Below, in pieces: positions 15,246-22,787 of a stretch of 25,617 nucleotides of DNA. The translations under genes were made by a program, and so were the position numbers. Source of the DNA: Clostridiales bacterium (lineage in GTDB: Bacteria > Bacillota > Clostridia > Christensenellales > Aristaeellaceae). The stretch spans positions 1-25,617 of the forward strand of contig SFFS01000011.1 of assembly GCA_004557805.1 (NCBI GenBank), written 5' to 3'. Below the pieces are notes generated by a model. It worked only from the letters and a program-made list of their open reading frames with translations, did no database searches and was not told where the DNA came from. The stretch's first letter is position 1. Every line of letters begins with the position of its first letter.

Positions 15246-16271
15246 TTATTCCGTCAGCGGGTGGTTCTTGCCGATCCGGCTCAGAAGCTCGAGGTTCGAG
15301 GCCAGATAGCCCGCGCCCAGCGCGGCGCAATCGAGCGGATTCCTCGCTACCTGCACGGGAATGCCGGTTTCCGCGGCGATAAACTGATCCATGCCCGTCA
15401 GCTGCGACACGCCGCCGGTAAGATAAATGCCGCTGCGCATAACGTCCGCACCCAGCTCGGGCGGCGTGCGCTCCAGCACCCAGAGAATCGCCGACATGAT
15501 TTCCCGCAGCGGCTCCTGCAGCACTTCATATACCTCGTCCGTATCCAGCGCGGCGGTGCGCGGCAGACCCGTCACCACGTCGCGCCCGCGCATCATGGCC
15601 TTCTGTGTTTCCGCCGGAGCCACGGCGCTGCCCAGATCGATCTTTACGTCTTCGGCCGTCCGGTCGCCGATGAGCAGGTTCTTTTCTTTTTTGACGTAGG
15701 CGGCGATGGCCGCATCCAGCGCGTTGCCGCCGATGCGCAGCGATTTGCCCACCACAGCCGCGCCCAGCGAAATAACGGCGATTTCCGTCGTGCCGCCGCC
15801 GATGTTGACGATCATGCTGCCCTGCGGCTCGTAGCACGGCAGGCCGCAGCCCAGCGCCGAGGCAGTCGCGCCGTCGACGATATACGACAGTTTACCGCCC
15901 GCGCGCATCAGCGCTTCCTCGTGCGCGCGGCGCTCCATGCTCGTCACGCCCGCGGGAATCGTCAGCACCGTGCGGGGCTTGCCCACATAGTTCACGCCCA
16001 GCGCACGCCGGATGAAATAACGCAGCATCGACGCGGCCAGATCAAAATCGGCGATCACGCCCTCGTGAATCGGCCATACCGCGCGGAACCCCTGCGGCAT
16101 GCGGCCCAGCAGCTGGCGCGCTTCTTCGCCGACGGCCTGCACCACTCGCTTTTCTCCGCCCGAGACGATCACCAGGCTCGGCTCGCGCAGCACGATGCCC
16201 TTGTTCGCCACATAAAACAAAACGTTGTTCGTTCCCAGATCAATTCCGATTTCCGGCGAAAAAAATCCCAT
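15246..16271 (-). CDS. mreB: Actin-like cell-shape protein MreB
   Basis: MreB forms membrane-bound filaments that guide side-wall synthesis. The 341-residue protein has the actin-fold nucleotide motifs: IGIDLGTNNVLFYV (phosphate 1, residues 8-21), NIGGGTTEIAVISLG (phosphate 2, around 163-177) and YLTGGVSQLTGMDQF (adenosine site, near 290-304). The last motif is usually LTGGGALLRGLD, so this is a somewhat divergent member and could be named MreB or Mbl. It follows maf by ten bases and starts the mreBCD block. Confidence 0.95.
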   Translation of the reverse strand: MGFFSPEIGIDLGTNNVLFYVANKGIVLREPSLVIVSGGEKRVVQAVGEEARQLLGRMPQGFRAVWPIHEGVIADFDLAASMLRYFIRRALGVNYVGKPRTVLTIPAGVTSMERRAHEEALMRAGGKLSYIVDGATASALGCGLPCYEPQGSMIVNIGGGTTEIAVISLGAAVVGKSLRIGGNALDAAIAAYVKKEKNLLIGDRTAEDVKIDLGSAVAPAETQKAMMRGRDVVTGLPRTAALDTDEVYEVLQEPLREIMSAILWVLERTPPELGADVMRSGIYLTGGVSQLTGMDQFIAAETGIPVQVARNPLDCAALGAGYLASNLELLSRIGKNHPLTE

Positions 16272-16281
16272 ACGTTTCTCC

Positions 16282-16845
16282 TCACAGCCCCAGCATCGCG
16301 CAGGCGAGCTCCATCGGCAGGCCGATCACGTTCGTCGGACTGCCCTCGATGCGGTCAATGAACCGCGCCGCGCCGCCCTGAATGGCGTAAGCGCCCGCCT
16401 TGTCCATCGGTTCGCCCGTCGCCACATATGCGTCAATCTGCTCATCCGTAATAAAAACGAAATGCACGCGCGTTTTATCGCAGCGGCTTTCAATTTTTCC
16501 GTCTTTTGCCACGCTCACGCCGGTATATACCTCATGCCAGCCGTCGGACAGGCCGCGCAGCATCGCCCGCGCCTCTTCCCTGCCGGCGGGTTTTCCCAGC
16601 ACGCGCCCCGCGCAGTACACGATCGTATCGGCCGCCAGCACCGTTTCGCCTGGATGTTTTTGCGCGGCTGCCGCCGCTTTTCGGCGCGAAAGCTCCAGCA
16701 CCGTTTCTTCCGGCCCGCCCTCAAACGATTCGTCCACGTTCGCCGCGTCCACGGTAAACTCGACGTCCGCCTGCGCAAGCAGCTCGCGCCGCCGGGGCGA
16801 CCCCGACGCAAGAATGATGGCCCTGTTCAACACGACATACCTCAC
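16282..16845 (-). CDS. maf: Maf/YhdE-family nucleotide pyrophosphatase
   Basis: Maf proteins hydrolyse non-canonical or modified nucleoside triphosphates (dTTP/UTP or m7GTP class) and are linked to septum control. The product has the signature ILASGSPRRRELL (11-23), the catalytic aspartate in LAADTIV (D73), GKPAGREEA and the C-terminal EGSPTNVIGLP. Its length of 187 is normal. The start is taken as GTG at 16845; a GGTGAGG stretch just inside makes the GTG or TTG at codons 5-6 possible alternatives. It is the first gene of the mre operon, as in many Bacillota, but its usual neighbour radC lies 4 kb away. Confidence 0.93.
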   Translation of the reverse strand: MRYVVLNRAIILASGSPRRRELLAQADVEFTVDAANVDESFEGGPEETVLELSRRKAAAAAQKHPGETVLAADTIVYCAGRVLGKPAGREEARAMLRGLSDGWHEVYTGVSVAKDGKIESRCDKTRVHFVFITDEQIDAYVATGEPMDKAGAYAIQGGAARFIDRIEGSPTNVIGLPMELACAMLGL

Positions 16846-16863
16846 CAGAATAGATTACCCTTT

Positions 16864-16892
16864 AGTATAGCATGTACGAGGAAAAAACGCCA
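16864..16892 (-). promoter_or_regulatory. Promoter of the maf-mreBCD-mrdA-minD-rodA operon
   Basis: The minus strand has -10 TATACT (16869-16864) in the context GCTATACT, 18 bases from the maf start. The -35 region at 17 bases (TGGCGT) is poor, so strength may come from other contacts. No further promoter is obvious within the operon. Confidence 0.45.
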
Positions 16893-17100
16893 GAGGGAAC
16901 CCCCTCCCCGCGGAAAGGAAGTGTATCCCTCTATAAATCCCCCAGCACCCCTTGCCGTTCCGCGCCCCGCCCTCCGCGGGGCGCGGACGTAAAAAGACAC
17001 GGCTTTCTTTTGGAAAGAGCGCGAGAAAACCTTTTCTTTCTCCTGAAAGAAAAGGTTTTCTCGCATTCTCTCTCTCATTTTATTCCCAATATCCCCTCTC
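16870..17100. repeat. Non-coding gap with stacked hairpins (long hairpin element B)
   Basis: Two strong hairpins are visible. The first, CGCGCCCCGC-CCTCC-GCGGGGCGCG (16961-16985), is a perfect 10-base stem. The second (17021-17040 with 17045-17064) is a perfect 20-base stem with loop TCCT, and is built like the element at 25478-25519: both are preceded by CGGCTTTCTT and share the TTTCTCCTGAAAG centre. Neither has a U-tract. No gene is credible here. Confidence 0.75.
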
Positions 17101-17291
17101 TGTGGATACTGTGCATTTCCGTTCGTGGATATTTTGGCCAGCCAAAAAGTGGGAATGTATAAAGAAAAACGGCGCCGCTATGCGCCGTTTTTCACCGGGT
17201 TATCCACAGTTATCCACAGATTTTTCCACAAAAGAGGTTGTTTTGTGGAAAAAGTGTTTGTTTGTCTTATTTTCGTAATATTTTATCCACA
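17101..17291. promoter_or_regulatory. DnaA-box cluster downstream of recF
   Basis: Two perfect TTATCCACA boxes stand in tandem exactly ten bases apart (17200-17208, 17210-17218), a third perfect box lies in the 3' end of recF (17283-17291), and weaker ones are at 17101-17109 (reverse, one mismatch), 17124-17132, 17222-17230 and 17245-17253 (reverse). The interval between 17219 and 17290 is AT-rich for this genome. It could be part of the origin, or a DnaA-titrating or regulatory site. Confidence 0.75.
17164..17193 (-). terminator. Bidirectional terminator of dnaN-recF
   Basis: A perfect 12-base stem (GAAAAACGGCGC with GCGCCGTTTTTC; 17164-17175 and 17182-17193) with a 6-base loop. On the minus strand, read after recF, it ends in TTTTTCTTT. 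The A- and T-rich flanks let it work in both directions. It lies between DnaA boxes. Confidence 0.85.
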
Positions 17292-18379
17292 GATTCATTC
17301 AGTTTTCCTTCACAGATGGAAATAGCTTTTTCATACTCGGCCCCGCCAAGGTCGTCGAGATGCGTACAGGTAATCATCGTCTGCACGCCCCCGATGCGGG
17401 TAAGCAGCATGCGGCGGCGTGAAACGTCGAGCTCGCTCATCACGTCGTCGAGCAGCAGCACGGGCGCTTCATTCGTCTCCTCGCGCATGACCTCAATCTC
17501 GGCCAGCTTCAGAGAAAGCGCCGCCGTGCGCTGCTGTCCCTGCGAGGCAAAGGCGCGCGCGTCCTTGCCGTTGATGATGATTTTGTAATCGTCGCGGTGC
17601 GGGCCTACGCTGGTAAAGCCGCGGCGGCAGTCTTCTTCGCGCGCAGCGCGCAAAAGACGAACGAGCCCTTCTTCATCGGCGTCGCATCCCGCATAGCGCA
17701 GCTTCAGTTTTTCGCGGCCGCCGGAAAGCGCGTCATGGATCTCCTCGGCCTTTTCTTCCAGCTGCGCCAGATACTGCGCGCGCTTGCGCAGGACGACCGC
17801 GCCCGACTGCGCGAGCATCGCGTCCCATTCTTCGAGGGTCGAAAAAAGCGCGTCGCCGCGATGCAGCTGCAATTCATGCAGAAGGCCGTTGCGCTGGTTC
17901 AACGCGCGCGCATAGCGCTGCAGCGCGTAAAAATACGCCGGCTGCAGCTGCGAAATCTCCATATCGAGAAAGCGCCTGCGGCCGTCCGGGCCGTCCTTGA
18001 CCAGCCGCAGATCCTCAGGCGAAAAAAGAACGGCGTTCACCTGCCCCATCAATTCGCCGATGCGCTTGATAGGGTCGCCGTTCAGGGTGATTTTCTTTTT
18101 TTTCTGCTCGTTCGGATACAGCGCCACGCCTACCTGATGCACGCCGTCGCGCCGGCGCACGTCGGCCTGAACGTATGCTTCGCTCTCGCCCCAGCGGACG
18201 AGCTCGCGGTCGCGGCTGGTGCGATGAGAACGGCCGACGCAGCACAGATGCACGGCCTCCATCAGGTTTGTTTTGCCCTGCGCGTTTTCGCCGTAAAGCA
18301 CGGTTACGCCGGGCGCAGGACGGACGTCCGCCTCTTCGTAGTTGCGAAAGGAACGCAGCCGCAGCCTTTCAATGCGCAT
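17267..18379 (-). CDS. recF: DNA replication and repair protein RecF
   Basis: RecF is an SMC-like ATPase that, with RecO and RecR, loads RecA at gapped DNA. The 370-residue protein starts with MRIERLRLRSFRNYEEADV, has Walker A GENAQGKTN (30-38), the FSPEDLRLVKDGPDGRRRFLD segment, and the C-terminal signature/Walker B region SQGQQRTAALSLKLAEIE with LLLDDVMSELD. It follows dnaN by nine bases. The small RNA-binding S4 gene (yaaA) often placed between dnaN and recF is absent, as is gyrB after it. A perfect DnaA box lies within its last codons. Confidence 0.96.
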   Translation of the reverse strand: MRIERLRLRSFRNYEEADVRPAPGVTVLYGENAQGKTNLMEAVHLCCVGRSHRTSRDRELVRWGESEAYVQADVRRRDGVHQVGVALYPNEQKKKKITLNGDPIKRIGELMGQVNAVLFSPEDLRLVKDGPDGRRRFLDMEISQLQPAYFYALQRYARALNQRNGLLHELQLHRGDALFSTLEEWDAMLAQSGAVVLRKRAQYLAQLEEKAEEIHDALSGGREKLKLRYAGCDADEEGLVRLLRAAREEDCRRGFTSVGPHRDDYKIIINGKDARAFASQGQQRTAALSLKLAEIEVMREETNEAPVLLLDDVMSELDVSRRRMLLTRIGGVQTMITCTHLDDLGGAEYEKAISICEGKLNESVDKILRK

Positions 18380-18388
18380 CTTGCTTTT

Positions 18389-19495
18389 TTACGCCGAGAA
18401 CACGCGCACCGGCAGCGCCAGATACAGATATTCGTCGCCCTCGACCGGGCAGAACAGGCAGGGGCTGACGTTGGAATTGAAGCGAATGATGACTTCGTCG
18501 TCCTCAATCGCGCGCAGCGTATCAGCGATATAGCGCACGTTGAAGGCGATATCGAGATCGTGGCCTTCGCTGACGACCGACACTTCCTCGCGCACATCGC
18601 CCAATTCAGCGTTGGAGGTGATGAGCATCTCGGAATCGCCGATATGCATCTTGATGAGGTTGTTTTTGTTTTCGCGCGCCATCAGCGCGGCGCGGTCGAC
18701 CGCCGCGTCCAGCTCCTTGCGCGATACGCGCACGCGCGTCTTCCATTCCTGCGGCAGAATCTGGCGGTAACGGATGAATTCGCCCTCAAGCAGGCGCGCT
18801 ACGACGCGGGTACGGCCCACGTCGGCCAGCAGATGCGACTTGCCGAACCGCAGCTCGACCGTATCGTCGCTGTCCTCGAGAATCTTCGCCAGCTCTCCCA
18901 GCACCTTGCCCGGAACAACCGCCGACAGCTTCGGCAGCTCGTTTTCGCAGGTGTGCTTGCGCAGCGCCAGCTGGAAGCCGTCGAGCGCGACGAGATAAAG
19001 ATCGTTTCCTTCGGTTTCGAGCAGGCAGCCGGTCAGAATGATGCGCGTTTCATCAGTGGCGATGGCGAAGGAGGTGCGCTGCACCATATCGCGGAATGTG
19101 TTCTGCGCAATGCTGATTACGGAGGGATTTTCAACCTCCGGCAGCGCCGGGAATTCGTCGGTATCCATGCCGGTCAGCGTCATGCGGGAACCTGCGCAGC
19201 GGATCGTGGCGACGTTTCGATCGTCTACCGAAAGATCCATCATCGCGTCGGGCAGCTTGCGTACAATTTCGGAAAACAGCTTGCCCGGAAGCACTACGCC
19301 GCCTTCCTCCTGAATCTGCGCGTCGATATGCGTTTCAATGCTCAGCGCCAAATCCGTACAGGTCAGCCGCAGGCCCTCGGGACAGGTGGCCAAAAGAACG
19401 CCTTCGTAAATTGCCGACGTTGCGCGGGGGGAGAGGGCGCGGGTTACGACGCCAAGCGCCGCGGACATTTCGCTGCTCGAACACTGGAAACGCAT
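18389..19495 (-). CDS. dnaN: DNA polymerase III beta subunit (sliding clamp)
   Basis: The ring-shaped clamp that tethers the replicative polymerase to DNA. The 368-residue protein has the normal three-domain length. It begins MRFQCSSSEMSAALGVVTRALS, has the LPGKLFSEIVRKLPD segment in domain I, and ends PVRVFSA; the C-terminus normally shows a PMR(L/V) type ending, which here is LPVRVF. AAGGAGG lies seven bases before the ATG. A TACAAT -10 (19532-19527) lies within the DnaA-trio-like run upstream, so origin and promoter overlap. Confidence 0.97.
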   Translation of the reverse strand: MRFQCSSSEMSAALGVVTRALSPRATSAIYEGVLLATCPEGLRLTCTDLALSIETHIDAQIQEEGGVVLPGKLFSEIVRKLPDAMMDLSVDDRNVATIRCAGSRMTLTGMDTDEFPALPEVENPSVISIAQNTFRDMVQRTSFAIATDETRIILTGCLLETEGNDLYLVALDGFQLALRKHTCENELPKLSAVVPGKVLGELAKILEDSDDTVELRFGKSHLLADVGRTRVVARLLEGEFIRYRQILPQEWKTRVRVSRKELDAAVDRAALMARENKNNLIKMHIGDSEMLITSNAELGDVREEVSVVSEGHDLDIAFNVRYIADTLRAIEDDEVIIRFNSNVSPCLFCPVEGDEYLYLALPVRVFSA

Positions 19496-19518
19496 GGTGA
19501 TCCTCCTTACTGGGTGAG

Positions 19519-19642
19519 CAATATATATTGTAGTAGTTGCAGTAGTCCTGTGGAAAGCGTGGATAACCCGTTTTTTCCATGTTTTGGCTTAACTTTTTCC
19601 TGTGGAAAAAGTGTGGAAGCGGTCTGGACAAACTGTGGAAAG
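19519..19642. other. oriC: Candidate replication origin (DnaA boxes plus DnaA-trio run)
   Basis: Read on the minus strand towards dnaN: CTTTCCACA (19642-19634), a weak GCTTCCACA (19620-19612), TTTTCCACA (19609-19601), then two abutting 9-mers TTATCCACG (19566-19558) and CTTTCCACA (19557-19549). A GG step follows, then CTA CTG CAA CTA CTA CAA (19545-19528), the complement of a DnaA-trio array (3'-GAT-type repeats), and finally the AT palindrome CAATATATATTG (19519-19530). This is the order of the B. subtilis basal unwinding system, with correct polarity. Individual boxes are imperfect and dnaA is not adjacent. Confidence 0.6.
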
Positions 19643-19708
19643 AATTGCCTTATCCAAAAAGATTGATTCGATGGAAAACGGAAAAATCCTTCTGATTGAA
19701 GGAAGCGT

Positions 19709-19737
19709 TTGATTTTCTTCCTTCCTGGGTATATAAT
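19709..19737 (+). promoter_or_regulatory. Promoter of the DUF1858 gene
   Basis: TTGATT (19709-19714), a 17-base spacer and a perfect TATAAT (19732-19737) form a strong housekeeping promoter 30 bases ahead of the ATG. Confidence 0.75.
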
Positions 19738-19767
19738 AAACGAATCAAAGTTCAGGAGGAAGATTTC

Positions 19768-19968
19768 ATGATCGATAAAACCATGACCATCCGCGAAGTG
19801 CTCAATATCGATCCCGGCACCGCGCATATTATGATGTCCTTCGGCATGCATTGCCTTACCTGCCCCTGCGCTACGGCTGAATCGCTCGAGGAAGCCGCCA
19901 TGGTGCACGGTATTAACGTCGACGAAATGGTCGATCAGCTCAATGCGTATCTTGCGGAGAAGCAGTAA
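19768..19968 (+). CDS. DUF1858-family small CxxC protein
   Basis: A 66-residue cytoplasmic protein that starts MIDKTMTIREVLNIDPG and contains GMHCLTCPCA with C29-x-x-C32 (and C34), then a helical ESLEEAAMVHGINVDEMVDQLN segment. This is the DUF1858 / hybrid-cluster-protein-associated disulfide domain, thought to be redox-active; the biochemical role is not established. The ATG at 19768 is chosen over the in-frame upstream ATG at 19696 because AGGAGGA (19754-19760) precedes it and the upstream extension overlaps the promoter. It is a single-gene unit, with its own promoter and terminator, next to the candidate origin. Confidence 0.9.
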   Translation: MIDKTMTIREVLNIDPGTAHIMMSFGMHCLTCPCATAESLEEAAMVHGINVDEMVDQLNAYLAEKQ

Positions 19969-19988
19969 GAGGGGAATGAAGGGACGCG

Positions 19989-20028
19989 CGGGGGAAAACT
20001 TTCTTTAGAAAAAGAAAGTTTTCCCCCG
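19989..20028. repeat. Long hairpin element C after the DUF1858 gene
   Basis: A perfect 18-base stem (19989-20006 with 20011-20028), loop AGAA, with arms CGGGGGAAAAC and GTTTTCCCCCG at the base. It is followed by CACCCCTTTTCAAAGAAATCA, closely matching the linker after the palindrome at 8413-8464 (ACCCCCTTTTCCTCAAGGAA), and then by a terminator, so the two-hairpin layout is the same as in element A. Confidence 0.85.
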
Positions 20029-20054
20029 CACCCCTTTTCAAAGAAATCACTTTG

Positions 20055-20076
20055 AAACTCCATCCTGGAGTTTTTT
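20055..20076 (+). terminator. Terminator of the DUF1858 gene
   Basis: AAACTCCA-TCC-TGGAGTTT is a perfect 8-base stem running into six T residues. The opposite strand also has a short A/T-flanked form and might help stop the ydcF transcript, which ends at 20082. Confidence 0.75.
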
Positions 20077-20081
20077 CTTTT

Positions 20082-20567
20082 TCAGCTATATCTCAGAAAA
20101 TAGACCAGTATGAATTTGCCCCATGCGAGGATTTCGCGCGCGCAGCTTTTCGGAAGATAAGCGAGGCGGGAACGGCTGCCTCTGCCGCCCGCAAGGGAAA
20201 GCTTTTCCTTGCGGCAAATCGCCTTTGCGCGCGGAAGATGATAATCGCTGGTGATCAGAAGCGGTTTTGAAAGGCCGCTTTTTTGCAGCAGAATTTTTGC
20301 GTTGCGGATGTTCTGAATAGTGTCGTAGCTGGCGCCCTCGAGAAGCAGCGCTGCGTGCGGAACGCCGTTTTCCGCAAGAAAGCGCGCCATGAAGCATGCC
20401 TCGGTTTCCGGCTCGTCCCGGCCCTTCGCGCCGCAGCAGACGATGGGGACGGGGGTTTTGCGCCAGGTTTCCAGCGCGAGCAGCAGGCGGCGCTTCAGCG
20501 TTTGCGACGGAGTGCCGTCGGGGCGCACCTGCGCCCCAAGAACCACAATCGAATCGTGTTCCGTCAT
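20082..20567 (-). CDS. YdcF-family (DUF218) protein, short form
   Basis: The 161-residue protein matches the DUF218/YdcF-ElyC-SanA family: it opens with SIVVLGAQVRPDGTPSQTLKRRL and has PIVCCGAKGRDEPETEACFMARFL, EGASYDTIQNIRNAK and LLITSDYHLPRA, which are the usual conserved blocks. Members bind or act on nucleotide-like ligands, and some affect envelope integrity, but the reaction is not established. It has no N-terminal membrane anchor, unlike SanA or ElyC, so is probably cytoplasmic. The ATG overlaps the radC stop by four bases. Confidence 0.88.
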   Translation of the reverse strand: MTEHDSIVVLGAQVRPDGTPSQTLKRRLLLALETWRKTPVPIVCCGAKGRDEPETEACFMARFLAENGVPHAALLLEGASYDTIQNIRNAKILLQKSGLSKPLLITSDYHLPRAKAICRKEKLSLAGGRGSRSRLAYLPKSCAREILAWGKFILVYFLRYS

Positions 20568-21325
20568 GCGTTTCGTTTTCTGCCGGCCGGCCGGCCGGGT
20601 TCCGCGGCCTTTTTATAATCCTGCTCGATGAGATGGATTTGCTGCTGCAGCTGGCAATAATCGCGCAGGCTCACGGCCGCGCCGTCGGCGACGATGACAT
20701 GATCGGTCAGCTGAATGTCGATGGCGGCAAGCGCATCCCTGACCTTTTCCGTGATGGCGATATCTTCGCCCGAGGGCTCCGCCGCGCCGCTGGGATGGTT
20801 ATGGACCATAACCGCATAGCAGGCATGATGTCTCAGCGCCGTTTCCACGATGATCCGGTTGTGTATGCTGACCATGTTGATCGTCCCGGAGAAAAGCGCC
20901 TCCGTATGCAGCACGCGCCACTGCGCGTCCATGCAGATCAGGTAGAAGGTTTCCTTGCCGGGAGAAAAGGGCATGGCGGCGCAGTAATCCAGCAGCGCCT
21001 GCTTGTTTTGCAGCGGCTGCTTTTTTTCTTTTTTGCGGCCCGCAAGCGCGAGCATCGGCCGCAGAAGGGAAATGAGCGCCGCTGCCGATTCGCCTACGCC
21101 GTCGATTTGCGCAAGCTCCTGCGGCGAAGCGGAAAGCGCCGCGTCGAGCGAACCGAACCGGTCGATGATCTGGTGCGCCAGCAGGTTCGTATCCCGCCGC
21201 GGAATGGCGTAAAAGAGCAGAAGCTCGAGGGCTTCATGCGGCTGAAATCCCTCAAGCCCCTGCGTGAGATAGCGTTCGCGCAGTCTTTTTCTGTGCCCGT
21301 CATGGGCGTTGGCCTTTTCAGGCAT
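20564..21325 (-). CDS. radC: RadC-family JAB/MPN-domain protein
   Basis: A 253-residue protein with an N-terminal UPF0758 helical region, a helix-hairpin-helix (IDGVGESAAALI, 74-85) and a C-terminal JAB1/MPN metalloprotease-like domain with the JAMM motif H175-N-H177-P-S-G through D188. Despite the name, a role in DNA repair is doubtful and the substrate is unknown. In Bacillota it normally lies between maf and mreB; here it is attached to the glycogen operon, overlapping glgA by eight bases and ydcF by four. The last residues (GRPAGRKR) are coded by a four-fold CCGG run. Confidence 0.93.
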   Translation of the reverse strand: MPEKANAHDGHRKRLRERYLTQGLEGFQPHEALELLLFYAIPRRDTNLLAHQIIDRFGSLDAALSASPQELAQIDGVGESAAALISLLRPMLALAGRKKEKKQPLQNKQALLDYCAAMPFSPGKETFYLICMDAQWRVLHTEALFSGTINMVSIHNRIIVETALRHHACYAVMVHNHPSGAAEPSGEDIAITEKVRDALAAIDIQLTDHVIVADGAAVSLRDYCQLQQQIHLIEQDYKKAAEPGRPAGRKRNA

Positions 21326-22769
21326 TTTCTTCTCCCGTCAGCTTTTTATAGAGCGAAACGTATTCGCCGGCCGATTTGTTCCAGCTGTAATCGCCCGTCA
21401 TTCCGCGCTGCATCATCTTTTTCCAGATGTCCGGCTTTTCGCAGTAATACGTCACCGCGCGGCGAATGACCGACAGCATGTCGTGCGCGTTATAGTTGAA
21501 GAACGAGAAGCCGTTGCCCTCGCCGGTATAGTCGTTATAGGAGAGCACGGTGTCGCGCAGGCCGCCCGTTTCGCGCACGATGGGCAGCGTGCCGTACCGC
21601 AGCGCGATCAGCTGCGAAAGACCGCACGGCTCGAACAGCGAAGGCATCAGGAACATGTCCGCGCCCGCGTAAATGCGGTGAGAGAGCGGCATGTTCATTT
21701 CAAACCGGGCCGCTACGCGGCCGGGCCAGTTGCTCTGCGCCCAGCTGAACAGTTTGGTGTAACGCCTGTCGCCCTTGCCGAGAACGACGAACTGACAGCC
21801 CGTTTCCATAATCTGCGGCAGCACGCAATCGACAAGATCGAGCCCCTTCTGGCCGGAAAGCCGCGTGACCATGCCGATCACCGGCACGGCGAGATCTTCA
21901 TGCAGACCCAGTTCGCGCTGGAGCGCCAGCTTGCATTTCGCCTTGCCCGCGGGACGCGCAGCGCTGTAATGCGCGGCGATGCGGTCGTCGTGCGCGGGGT
22001 CGTAATCGACCATGTCAATGCCGTTGATGACGCCGGAAAGCTGATGATTCCGCGCGCGCAGCAGACCGTCGAGCCGCTCGCCGTAGTAGGAGGTGGTGAT
22101 TTCTTTCGCATAGGCCGGGCTGACGGTGGTGATCCAGTCGCAGTAGACGAGGCCGCTCTTTAGGAAGTTGGCCGCCCCGTAGAACTCCAGCTTGTCGCTG
22201 GTGAACAGCCCGTCGCCAAGACCCAGGCAGTCCTGCACGGCCTTTCTGTCGAACACGCCCTGATATTGCAGGTTGTGGATGGTCATCATGCTCTTCATGT
22301 TCGAATAGAACGGCAGATACTGATACTGGATTTTGTGCAGCGCGGGGATCATGCCGCTCTGCCAGTCGTGGCAGTGCAGAATATCCGGCTGGAAGCCGAT
22401 GCGCGGCAGCGCGTCGAGCACGGCGCGGCAGAAGAACGCGAAGCGTTCATGTTCGTCGCCGCCGAAGCCGTAGACGTAGGGCCGGTCGAAATAGTAGCGG
22501 TTATCGACGAAATAATAGGTGATCCCCTGATAATCCAGCGTTTCAATGCCGCAGTACTGCTTGCGCCAGCCGAGCTCCGCCTCGAAGGTGGCGACGGTCT
22601 TCATCTGGTCTTTGTATTCCTGCGCGATTTCGCCGTAGAGCGGAAGAATCACGCGCACGTCGATCCCCTGCGCCTTGAGGAAAGGGGGAAGCGCGCCGAC
22701 TACGTCGGCCAGGCCGCCCGTCTTGATGAACGGGACGCATTCGGAAGCCGCAAACAGTACCTTAAGCAT
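21318..22769 (-). CDS. glgA: Glycogen synthase (ADP-glucose, GT5)
   Basis: It transfers glucose from ADP-glucose to the growing alpha-1,4-glucan. The 483-residue protein has the N-terminal ADP-glucose motif KTGGLADVVGALP (17-29), the DILHCHDWQSG block, MVTRLSGQKGLDLV, and the C-terminal GT-B motif PSLFEPCGLSQLIALRYGTLPIVRETGGL with the catalytic glutamate in FEPCG. Length is typical. It lies 18 bases behind glgD, with a good AGGAGG site. Confidence 0.97.
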   Translation of the reverse strand: MLKVLFAASECVPFIKTGGLADVVGALPPFLKAQGIDVRVILPLYGEIAQEYKDQMKTVATFEAELGWRKQYCGIETLDYQGITYYFVDNRYYFDRPYVYGFGGDEHERFAFFCRAVLDALPRIGFQPDILHCHDWQSGMIPALHKIQYQYLPFYSNMKSMMTIHNLQYQGVFDRKAVQDCLGLGDGLFTSDKLEFYGAANFLKSGLVYCDWITTVSPAYAKEITTSYYGERLDGLLRARNHQLSGVINGIDMVDYDPAHDDRIAAHYSAARPAGKAKCKLALQRELGLHEDLAVPVIGMVTRLSGQKGLDLVDCVLPQIMETGCQFVVLGKGDRRYTKLFSWAQSNWPGRVAARFEMNMPLSHRIYAGADMFLMPSLFEPCGLSQLIALRYGTLPIVRETGGLRDTVLSYNDYTGEGNGFSFFNYNAHDMLSVIRRAVTYYCEKPDIWKKMMQRGMTGDYSWNKSAGEYVSLYKKLTGEENA

Positions 22770-22787
22770 GAATGTCCTCCTGTTTCG

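Noticed and set aside
20583..20598. Four-fold CCGG run
   Set aside because: It lies in the coding end of radC (GRPAGR) and is probably a simple GC-rich slippage sequence; no restriction or recombination system is visible nearby.
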